A stretch of 22,622 nucleotides of DNA, taken from an uncultured Flavobacteriales bacterium. GTDB lineage: Bacteria; Bacteroidota; Bacteroidia; Flavobacteriales_D; Sanyastnellaceae. Location of the stretch: contig CALKUW010000019.1 in NCBI GenBank assembly GCA_937996585.1, positions 1 to 22,622 of the forward strand, written 5' to 3'. The position numbers and the translations under genes were made by a program. The notes under the pieces were generated by a model. The model did not search any database, was not told the origin of the DNA, and saw only the letters and a list, made by a program, of their open reading frames with translations. The first letter of the stretch is position 1. Each line of letters opens with the position of its first letter. Shown one piece after another: positions 1 through 6,340 of this stretch.

Positions 1-328
1 GCTTGGCGTAGGCCTTGCCATTGCGCTTGAGCAGCTTCTTCTGCCCCTTGGCCACGGCACAAGCCACGCGGTCCAGCTCCACCTCGCCGGCAGGGTCCTC
101 CACCGCAAAGGTGCCCTCCACAAGGAAGGCGGTCTTGCCGTGACGGATGTTCTGGGAGTCGATGGGGTTGAAGTACCCCTTGGCATTGCCGAGGTAATGC
201 ACCGCGTCCAACACGTTGGTCTTGCCCGTTCCATTGTCACCCAACAAGCAATTCACCTGGGCGCACAGCTCCATCTCCACCTCTTCGTGGTTCTTGAAAT
301 CGAGCAACTGAAGGCGGGTCAGCCTCAT
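1..328 (-). CDS. recF: DNA replication/repair protein RecF, N-terminal part (3' end outside window)
   Basis: RecF is an SMC-like ATPase that helps load RecA at single-strand gaps. Only about the first 109 codons lie here, and the gene runs off the left edge. The protein begins MRLTRLQLLDFKNHEEVEME, the usual RecF opening in which a beta strand is followed by a DFKNHE-type turn. The Walker A loop GDNGTGKTNVLDA follows at about residues 35-47, then LGNAKGYF, the familiar RecF stretch after the P-loop. The ATG at 328 was chosen because it opens directly on the conserved strand; a GTG two codons upstream (332-334) is the only close alternative. It is divergent from the TPR gene at 474, with 145 bp between them. 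The call is secure for RecF within the SMC-like families because of the P-loop context, but the D-loop and Walker B parts cannot be seen. Confidence 0.93.
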   Translation of the reverse strand, partial: MRLTRLQLLDFKNHEEVEMELCAQVNCLLGDNGTGKTNVLDAVHYLGNAKGYFNPIDSQNIRHGKTAFLVEGTFAVEDPAGEVELDRVACAVAKGQKKLLKRNGKAYAK

Positions 329-364
329 GCTCACGGGGACGGATGCGGACTCGGTCACTTTGGC

Positions 365-387
365 TATTTTTGCCGTCCGCAAAAGTG
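365..387. promoter_or_regulatory. Overlapping divergent promoter-like boxes between recF and the TPR gene
   Basis: TATTTTTG at 365-372 on the plus strand matches the Bacteroidota -7 consensus TAnnTTTG exactly. CACTTTTG read on the minus strand from 387 to 380 matches it at all but the first base. The two lie within a 6-bp perfect inverted repeat, TTTTGC (368-373) and GCAAAA (379-384). Outputs would be the TPR/ribH operon to the right and recF to the left. No TTG element is visible 17-20 bp upstream of the plus box, so this is a candidate only. Confidence 0.4.
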
Positions 388-473
388 GGCGACAGCCCGC
401 GGATGCCACGGCCGGGTTTTCCACCGCGAATCCCGGAGCTTATCAAGAGAACGAACACCAGGACCTACCACCC

Positions 474-1151
474 ATGGCTGCAGACAACTCCAACGGCGCG
501 AACATCGAAGAACTGACCGGCAAGACCGAGCAGTTCATCGAGGACAACAGCCGCAACCTGATCATCGCCATCGCCGCGGTCGCCGTCATCATCGTGTCGG
601 TGGTCGGCTACGGCAAGTTCATCGTGGAGCCCACGGAAACCGCCGCCAACGAGGACACGTGGCGCGCCGAGCAGTACTTCATGATGGACAGCGTAGACCT
701 CGCCCTCAACGGCGACGGGCTCTATCCGGGCCTCTACGACATCATCGATGACCACGACGGCACTGCCGCCGCTGCCCGCGCCCGCTACGAGTTGGGCACG
801 ATCCTGCGCAGCCAAGGTGATTACGCCGGGGCCATCGAAGCTTTCGGGGACGCCGGGCTGAAGGATGACGTCCTTTCCGTTCTTGCCCAGATCAACATCG
901 GCGACTGCCAGGTCGAACTCGGTGAGTACGGGGCTGCCTCCAGCGCCTTCGGTAAAGCGGCGAGTGCAGGTACCGGTTCCATCGGCGAAGACTACCTCAC
1001 GCCGATTGCGCTCTACAAAGGGGCCTTGGTCGACCTCGAACTGGGCGACAATGGTGCCGCCAAGAAGAAACTGGACCGCATCACAGAGGACTACCCGACC
1101 TCCAACGTCAAGGCCACTGCAGAAGGGTTGGCCGCGACGCTCATCGACTGA
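474..1151 (+). CDS. Membrane-anchored tetratricopeptide-repeat protein (YfgM-like organisation)
   Basis: This 225-residue protein has a short cytoplasmic N-terminus, one membrane span at about residues 28-46 (LIIAIAAVAVIIVSVVGYG), and a C-terminal region of helical repeats facing the periplasm. The repeats show TPR-type spacing, for example AAARARYELGTILRSQGDYA and later LAQINIGDCQVELGEYGAAS and LYKGALVDLELGDNGAAKKK. One-span TPR proteins of this type (YfgM family) act as periplasmic scaffolds or chaperone partners, but nothing here fixes a partner. The frame stays open upstream to 327, but the ATG at 474 was chosen because the extra 49 residues look like random high-GC translation and cover the divergent promoter region. 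It lies 12 bp before ribH, so the two are probably co-transcribed; recF, a TPR protein and ribH in this order is a common Bacteroidota neighbourhood. The exact role is unknown. Confidence 0.85.
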   Translation: MAADNSNGANIEELTGKTEQFIEDNSRNLIIAIAAVAVIIVSVVGYGKFIVEPTETAANEDTWRAEQYFMMDSVDLALNGDGLYPGLYDIIDDHDGTAAAARARYELGTILRSQGDYAGAIEAFGDAGLKDDVLSVLAQINIGDCQVELGEYGAASSAFGKAASAGTGSIGEDYLTPIALYKGALVDLELGDNGAAKKKLDRITEDYPTSNVKATAEGLAATLID

Positions 1152-1163
1152 TTCCGGCCCTGC

Positions 1164-1676
1164 ATGGCCACTGAAGGACACGACCTTTCCGCCTACGACG
1201 CGGAAAGTCTGACCGGGTGCTCCTCCTTCCGCATCGGATTGGCCGTCGCGGAATGGAATGCGGAAATCACGCATGCCCTGCGGGATGGTGCCTTGGCCGT
1301 GCTCGAAAAAGCCGGTGTAACGGACGTCAAGGTCCACGATGTCCCCGGAAGTTTCGAGCTTCCGCTCGCGAGCCAGTGGCTCTTGCGGCACGCCGGGTGC
1401 GACGCGGTAATCGCCATCGGTAGTGTGATCCGGGGAGAGACCGCCCACTTCGATTTCGTCTGCCAATCGGCCGCACAAGGCGTTCTGCGTGCAGGTCTCG
1501 ACAGTGACAGGCCCGTCGTTTTCTGCGTCCTGACGGACGACAACATCGAACAATCGCGGGCACGGTCCGGAGGCAAGCACGGCAACAAGGGCGTGGAAGC
1601 GGCCGTCGCCGCGCTTCAGATGGCCTTGATGCGCCAACGCCTGGCCAGTGGGTCCAATTGGGGCATCGGATTGTGA
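1164..1676 (+). CDS. ribH: 6,7-dimethyl-8-ribityllumazine synthase
   Basis: RibH condenses 5-amino-6-ribitylamino-uracil with 3,4-dihydroxy-2-butanone 4-phosphate, the penultimate step of riboflavin synthesis, and usually assembles into pentamers or 60-mers in the cytoplasm. The 170-residue length is normal. Visible motifs are RIGLAVAEWNAEI with the ring-stacking Trp at about residue 31, PGSFELP at 61-67, the signature GSVIRGETAHFDFV at 86-99 with the catalytic His at 95, and GGKHGNKGVEAA at 137-148 for phosphate binding and the C-terminal helix. The first 20 or so residues before RIGLAV are a variable extension, as in many homologues. The 12-bp gap after the TPR gene and the stop/start overlap with the next gene point to one transcript. 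No FMN riboswitch is recognisable upstream, and no other rib gene is in the window. Confidence 0.97.
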   Translation: MATEGHDLSAYDAESLTGCSSFRIGLAVAEWNAEITHALRDGALAVLEKAGVTDVKVHDVPGSFELPLASQWLLRHAGCDAVIAIGSVIRGETAHFDFVCQSAAQGVLRAGLDSDRPVVFCVLTDDNIEQSRARSGGKHGNKGVEAAVAALQMALMRQRLASGSNWGIGL

Positions 1677-3190
1677 TCCCGCGCTTCGCACAACACCCCC
1701 TTTTCTGGCCGCTGCTCGCAGCCCTCGTCGCCAGGATGGCCGCCGCAACCTTCGGGTCAGGCTATCTCATGCACGACGACCATTTCCTTGTGGTCGAGGT
1801 AGCCGCGAGTTGGGCCGACGGCGAAGACTACAACAATTGGCTACCATGGAACCAAGGGGACATACCGTCGCCCCGTCCCGGCAACTTCGCCTATCCGAGC
1901 AGCCAATTCCTGCTCTTCCTTTTGATGGATGCCATCGGATGGGAGCACCCTGCAGATCAGGCGCTTGCCCTGAGGATTCTTCACGGCCTGTACAGCCTGA
2001 CCATCGTTGTCCTGGGCTACCTGCTCGCGCGCGCGCTCGCCCCCAATGACCCCAAGGCCGCCACTGCCGTGGCATGGATGCTCTCCATCGGAGGCCTGTG
2101 GCCGCTCCTTTGCGTTCACCAGCTGGTCGAGATGGTGTGCATTCCACCCCTGATGCTCGGCCTCTGGGCATTGGCGCGCAATGCGCAGTTGAACCGCAAG
2201 GACCTCCTGCTCGCCGGCATCGGCATCGGGATGGCCACGGGCCTCCGTTACCAATGCGGCATGATCGGCCTCGGCCTCATCCCCGTTCTGCTCGTTGAAC
2301 GCCGGTTGCGTGATCTGATCGCCGTCGGCACGGTCGCCCTGCTCACGTTTGCCCTCGTGCAGTCTCCCGACCTGTTCGTCTGGGGCCGACCCTTCGTACA
2401 GCTCGGTGGCTACATCGACTACAACATCGGAAATGCCGGCGACTATCCCAGTGGTCCGTGGTACCAATACCTGCTGACCCTCGCCGGACTCCTCATCCCT
2501 CCAGTGAGCCTCATGCTCCTGTGGGGAGCTTTCCATAGGCGCAGGGCCAGTGCACAATGGTGGCGGGTCGCCATTCCCGTGCTGTGCTTCCTGCTGTTCC
2601 ACAGCCTCTTCGTCAACAAACAGGAGCGTTTCATCCTGCCTATCGTCCCGGCCCTCATCGCCCTGGGTGGCGCGGGATGGAACCTGTGGTCAGAACAAAG
2701 CCGTTGGTGGCAGCGGAACCGGAAGGTGGAACGGATGGCGTGGTCCACATTCTGGGTCGTCTCCATGGGACTGTTGGTCGTGACCATCCCCTATTCCGGT
2801 AAGCAGACCCGTGTGCAGGCCATGGATTTCCTGTATGAACAGAGAGCCTCGGATTTTGCCATGATCCAGGTCGATAGTGGTGCCATGCCGCCCCAGTTCT
2901 ACAGCGGGTCATGGAATTCCTACCACATCGACAACCGCCGGGAAACCCGGCGTGACCCGATCGCCGTGGCGAAAAGCTGGTGCAGTCACCCCCCACAATT
3001 CCTTTTGTTCCAGGGAGACCGACATCTCGGCGAAGCCGTGGCCGAATACAAAGGGGCCATGCCGGACCTGCGGTACGTGACCACCATCAAACCGAGCCGC
3101 ATCGACCGCTGGCTCCACGAAATCAACCCCATCAACTCCGTAGAGCGCATTATGGTGTATTCCACCGAGGGTGCGCTTCCCTGTCCCTGA
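1673..3190 (+). CDS. Polytopic glycosyltransferase, GT22 (mannosyltransferase-like) GT-C family
   Basis: This protein of about 505 residues is mostly hydrophobic, with many predicted spans. After the first span comes the acidic pair HDDHF at about residues 34-38, the position of the GT-C catalytic aspartate motif in the first large loop. NKQERFILPIVPAL at about 315-328 resembles the HKExRF motif typical of GT22 (PIG-B/Alg9-like) enzymes that use polyprenol-linked sugars. A soluble domain of about 130 residues ends the protein. The donor and acceptor cannot be read from the sequence; a lipid-linked sugar and an envelope glycan or glycoprotein are the natural guess. The start is uncertain: GTG at 1673 overlaps the ribH stop as GTGA, while a TTG at 1658 would add five residues. 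I chose 1673. It is followed after 11 bp by the DUF2461 gene. Confidence 0.75.
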   Translation: MIPRFAQHPLFWPLLAALVARMAAATFGSGYLMHDDHFLVVEVAASWADGEDYNNWLPWNQGDIPSPRPGNFAYPSSQFLLFLLMDAIGWEHPADQALALRILHGLYSLTIVVLGYLLARALAPNDPKAATAVAWMLSIGGLWPLLCVHQLVEMVCIPPLMLGLWALARNAQLNRKDLLLAGIGIGMATGLRYQCGMIGLGLIPVLLVERRLRDLIAVGTVALLTFALVQSPDLFVWGRPFVQLGGYIDYNIGNAGDYPSGPWYQYLLTLAGLLIPPVSLMLLWGAFHRRRASAQWWRVAIPVLCFLLFHSLFVNKQERFILPIVPALIALGGAGWNLWSEQSRWWQRNRKVERMAWSTFWVVSMGLLVVTIPYSGKQTRVQAMDFLYEQRASDFAMIQVDSGAMPPQFYSGSWNSYHIDNRRETRRDPIAVAKSWCSHPPQFLLFQGDRHLGEAVAEYKGAMPDLRYVTTIKPSRIDRWLHEINPINSVERIMVYSTEGALPCP

Positions 3191-3201
3191 CCCCTGAAGC
3201 C

Positions 3202-3873
3202 ATGGCCCATTTCACTTCTGCCTTCCACCAGTTCTTCGCCGGTCTGGAGGCCCACAACGACCGGGACTGGTATGCCGAGCACAAGCGCGACTACGAAGTC
3301 CATGTGCGGGACGCCTTCAAGGCCTTCATCACGGAAGCCATCTCGGCACTGGCACAGGAGGACCCCGCCTTTGCCGATGTGGAAGCCAAGCACTGCATTT
3401 TCCGTATCCACCGCGACACGCGCTTCTCCAAAGACAAGACGCCGTACAAGACCCACGCTTCGGCCAACATTGCACCTGGCGGAAAGAAATCGGGAGATCC
3501 CGGCATCTATTTCCACGCCGATGCCCACCTGCTCCGCATCGGTGGCGGCGCTTATTGGGTCGAGAAGGATGACCTGTATGTCCTCCGCGAGCAAATCGCA
3601 TCCAACCCGGCTGCCTTCAATGCGCTGCTCCAACAGCCTGCATTCCTGAAGCACTGCGGCCAACTCCTTGGGGAGCGCAATGTTCGCGTTCCGAAGGAAT
3701 TCCAGCATGCGGCGGAACAATGCCCGCACATCTTGAACAAACAATTCTACTACATGGCGGAATTGCCCGCTGACACCTTGCTCCGCGATGACCTCATGGA
3801 CGTCGTATTGGAACACTTCCGCGCCGCTGCCCCTTTGCGCGCATACCTCCGCAAGGGCCTGCAGGCCGGATGA
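3202..3873 (+). CDS. DUF2461 (TIGR02453) family protein
   Basis: This 223-residue soluble protein matches the DUF2461 family in length and layout. It opens with a helical segment ending in NDRDWYAEHKRDYE (about residues 19-32), the family's usual N-D-R/K-x-W-(F/Y) start. CIFRIHRDTRFSKDKTPYKT (about 65-84) is the conserved basic core, followed by PGIYFHADAHLLRIGGGAYW, the beta strands of the family. No catalytic mechanism is established for it and I assign none. The ATG at 3202 was chosen because it begins the conserved helix; the reading frame is open further upstream, but only as a shadow of the glycosyltransferase gene. It sits 11 bp after that gene and 19 bp before the M1 peptidase, so it probably belongs to the same plus-strand transcription unit. 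Confidence 0.9.
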   Translation: MAHFTSAFHQFFAGLEAHNDRDWYAEHKRDYEVHVRDAFKAFITEAISALAQEDPAFADVEAKHCIFRIHRDTRFSKDKTPYKTHASANIAPGGKKSGDPGIYFHADAHLLRIGGGAYWVEKDDLYVLREQIASNPAAFNALLQQPAFLKHCGQLLGERNVRVPKEFQHAAEQCPHILNKQFYYMAELPADTLLRDDLMDVVLEHFRAAAPLRAYLRKGLQAG

Positions 3874-3877
3874 ACCC

Positions 3878-3886
3878 TAAATTTCG
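3878..3886 (+). promoter_or_regulatory. Candidate -7 box upstream of the first M1 peptidase
   Basis: TAAATTTCG lies 6 nt before the ATG at 3893 and resembles the Bacteroidota -7 element TAnnTTTG with the last T replaced by C. No TTG element is seen at 17-20 bp upstream. If active, the transcript would start at or next to the start codon. Confidence 0.3.
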
Positions 3887-3892
3887 CACCCC

Positions 3893-5755
3893 ATGAACCG
3901 ATTCCGCATCCTGTTTCCCTTGGCCGCCCTGGCCATGATGACCTTCCACACTCCCCTTTCCGCCCAGTATCCCGGGTGGCAGCAGGCCGTGGACTACACC
4001 ATGGACATCACCGTCGACGCCCCCGTCCACCAATACACCGGTGTGATGGACGTGACCTACACCAACAACAGTCCGGATGTGCTGGAACGCATCCCGTTCC
4101 ACCTGTTCTTCAATGCCTTCCAACCGGGGAGTATGATGGATGTGCGCAGCCGCAACATCGCCGATCCCGACCGGCGCGTGGGGGACCGTATCGTCTCGCT
4201 TCCCGAGGAGGAATGGGGTTGGGTCAAGGTCAACGAAGCCCGTGTCGGAAAAACCAACGTTGATTTCAAGGCCGACGGCACCATCGGATGGATCAGCCTT
4301 CCCAAAGTCCTCGCTCCCGGCAAGAAGGTGCGCATCCACTTGGAATGGGATGCACAGGTGCCCCGCCAAGTCCGCCGTTCCGGTTGGATGAACGCCCAGG
4401 GGGTAGAGTTCAGCATGACGCAGTGGTACCCCAAGATCTGCGAATACGACCACCACGGTTGGCACACCAACCCCTACATCGGTCGGGAGTTCCACGGCGT
4501 CTGGGGCGATTTCGACGTCACCATCCACATGGATGCCGCCTATATGATCGGCGGCACGGGCGTCCTGCAGAACCCGGAATCCTGCGGTCACGGCTATAGT
4601 GACACCACCACCCCGACGGAAGGCATGATCGACTGGCATTTCGTCGCCGACGACGTTCATGATTTCGCCTGGGCCGCCGATCCGGACTTCATCCATGAAG
4701 TGCTGGATATGGAAGACGGTCCGACACTGCACTTCATCCGCCAGGCCGACACATCCTACGGGGCCTGGAATGACCTGCCCGCCATCACCGAGCGGGCCAT
4801 GCGCTATTACTCCGAGCACGTGGGACGGTACCCTTGGCCCCAATACACCGTCATCGAAGGCGGCGACGGCGGCATGGAGTATCCGATGTGCACCCTCATC
4901 CGGGGCAACCGAAACCTGCGCAGCCTCGTCGGCGTCACGGCCCACGAATTGGCCCACGCCTGGTTCCAAGGGGTGCTCGCCACCAACGAGAGCCTGCACG
5001 AATGGATGGACGAAGGCTTCACCTCCTGGGTGGAGTCTGAATTCCTTGCGGAGGAGTTCAACGAAGCTGTAAACTCACCCCATTACTGGGCTTACGGCGG
5101 ATACCTGAACCTCGTGCGCGATGGCGGCGAGGAACCCCTCTCCACGCACGCCGACCACTACGTGACCAACCGCGCTTACGGCACCGGTGCTTACAGCAAA
5201 GGCGAGGTGCTGTTGAACCAGCTCGCCGCCGTCATCGGACGTGAGGCACGGGATGCCGGCATCAAGCGGTACTTCGAGGAATGGGGATTCAGCCACCCCG
5301 GCCCCATGGATTTCAAGCGGATCATGGAGCGGGAAAGCGGACTGGAACTCGACACGTATTTCCAGTATATGATCAACACGACCCATCATGTGGATGTCGC
5401 CATCACCGCTGTCCGCATCACGGAGGACAGCACCTTCATCGACCTCGAGCGCATCGGCCAATTGCCCCTCCCCGTCGACCTGCGCATCACGACGGCGGGC
5501 GGTCAGATCATGGACCACCACATCCCACAGGTCGTGACCCAGGGACACCGACCCCTCGCCGAAGGTGAGGCGCTCCTCCCCGCATGGCCATGGACGCACC
5601 CGACCTACACGGTGGCATTGGCCGGATCCATGCCGGGCAGCACCATCGAAATCGACCCCGATGGGTGGACCGCGGACGCCGACCGGAAGAACAACACCGT
5701 CACGTTCGAAACCGGGCTGCTGCAGGAGTGGCGCGCACCCGCTTCGGACCGCTGA
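3893..5755 (+). CDS. Secreted M1 family zinc metallopeptidase
   Basis: This 620-residue M1 (gluzincin) peptidase would be exported: it starts with a signal peptide, MNRFRILFPLAALAMMTF, with probable cleavage after Ala24 (PLSA-QYPG). The N-terminal part is the beta saddle domain, including the stretch MTQWYPKICEYDHHGWHTNP seen in Bacteroidota M1 enzymes. The active site is complete: GGMEYP at about 326-331 (the GxMEN exopeptidase loop with Tyr for Asn), HELAHAW with His351, Glu352 and His355, the third zinc ligand Glu374 in MDEGF, and the likely transition-state Tyr434 in AYSKGEVLL. It should trim N-terminal residues from peptides in the periplasm or outside the cell. A helical C-terminal domain of the ERAP type is absent; the last 130 or so residues form a short beta-rich tail. 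It carries no obvious T9SS sorting domain. BioY follows 15 bp after its stop. Confidence 0.93.
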   Translation: MNRFRILFPLAALAMMTFHTPLSAQYPGWQQAVDYTMDITVDAPVHQYTGVMDVTYTNNSPDVLERIPFHLFFNAFQPGSMMDVRSRNIADPDRRVGDRIVSLPEEEWGWVKVNEARVGKTNVDFKADGTIGWISLPKVLAPGKKVRIHLEWDAQVPRQVRRSGWMNAQGVEFSMTQWYPKICEYDHHGWHTNPYIGREFHGVWGDFDVTIHMDAAYMIGGTGVLQNPESCGHGYSDTTTPTEGMIDWHFVADDVHDFAWAADPDFIHEVLDMEDGPTLHFIRQADTSYGAWNDLPAITERAMRYYSEHVGRYPWPQYTVIEGGDGGMEYPMCTLIRGNRNLRSLVGVTAHELAHAWFQGVLATNESLHEWMDEGFTSWVESEFLAEEFNEAVNSPHYWAYGGYLNLVRDGGEEPLSTHADHYVTNRAYGTGAYSKGEVLLNQLAAVIGREARDAGIKRYFEEWGFSHPGPMDFKRIMERESGLELDTYFQYMINTTHHVDVAITAVRITEDSTFIDLERIGQLPLPVDLRITTAGGQIMDHHIPQVVTQGHRPLAEGEALLPAWPWTHPTYTVALAGSMPGSTIEIDPDGWTADADRKNNTVTFETGLLQEWRAPASDR

Positions 5756-5770
5756 TTGCGCTGCTACTTC

Positions 5771-6331
5771 ATGCTGGAGTACAGACTCGAAGTCCTCGGA
5801 ATCAAGTGGCCTGTGACGGCATTGGGCATCGCCCTGATGCTGGCACTCCTGGGACCGATCGTCATCGACCTCGAACAGGGGCTGCCCCTCAGCCTGCAAT
5901 CGCTACTCGTCTGCTGGCTGCCCTTGATGCTCGGCTGGCGGGCGGGCGTTGCCGGCGTGCTCGCCTATATCCTCGCAGGGTGCCTTGGACTCCCGGTTTT
6001 TGCAGCCTACCGCGGGGGAATCGAAGTCCTGGCCGGTCCGACGGGCGGCTATCTGATGGGCATGCCCGTTGCCGCCCTCGTGCTGGGCTCCATCGCCACT
6101 TCATCCCCCATCGATGACACCGACCGCCAGCGCTACGTGCGCATCGCGCTGGGCATGCTCATCGGTCACCTCGTCATTCTCGCACTGGGCATTCCATGGC
6201 AAAGGAGTTTTGATCCCACCCTGGATATTCCGGCCCTGCTCGAAAGGCTGTACAAGCCGGCGCTGCTCAAATCGACCCTGGGACTCCTCCTCTCCGTGAT
6301 GGTCATGCGGGCCACTGCGCCAAGGGCTTAA
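5771..6331 (+). CDS. bioY: BioY family biotin transporter (ECF substrate-binding S component)
   Basis: BioY is the membrane-embedded biotin-binding subunit of energy-coupling-factor transporters and in some bacteria works without the ATPase module. This protein has 186 residues and about six hydrophobic spans. The family signature is present: AGVLAYILAGCLGLPVFA (about 61-78) followed by GPTGGYLMG (89-97), with the long helices and short loops of BioY. The ATG at 5771 is the first good start; a TTG directly after the preceding stop would add five residues. No EcfA or EcfT gene is in the window, so it is either solitary or served by shared units elsewhere. The biotin carboxylase at 18103 is a biotin-dependent enzyme subunit, but 12 kb away. 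It lies between two M1 peptidase genes, probably in one transcription unit with them. Confidence 0.9.
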   Translation: MLEYRLEVLGIKWPVTALGIALMLALLGPIVIDLEQGLPLSLQSLLVCWLPLMLGWRAGVAGVLAYILAGCLGLPVFAAYRGGIEVLAGPTGGYLMGMPVAALVLGSIATSSPIDDTDRQRYVRIALGMLIGHLVILALGIPWQRSFDPTLDIPALLERLYKPALLKSTLGLLLSVMVMRATAPRA

Positions 6332-6340
6332 TTTGTCCGC

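Noticed and set aside
465..1748. A 427-codon open frame on the minus strand opposite the TPR gene and ribH
   Set aside because: Its protein is low in recognisable structure and rich in Gly/Val/Arg/Asp, as expected of the antisense frame of high-GC genes. Both plus-strand genes have clear family motifs.
2980..3201. A possible N-terminal extension of the DUF2461 protein
   Set aside because: It lies within the glycosyltransferase gene in another frame, and the family begins at the ATG at 3202.
3794..4999. A 401-codon minus-strand open frame opposite the first M1 peptidase
   Set aside because: The plus-strand gene has a full zinc site and signal peptide. The antisense product shows only shadow composition.
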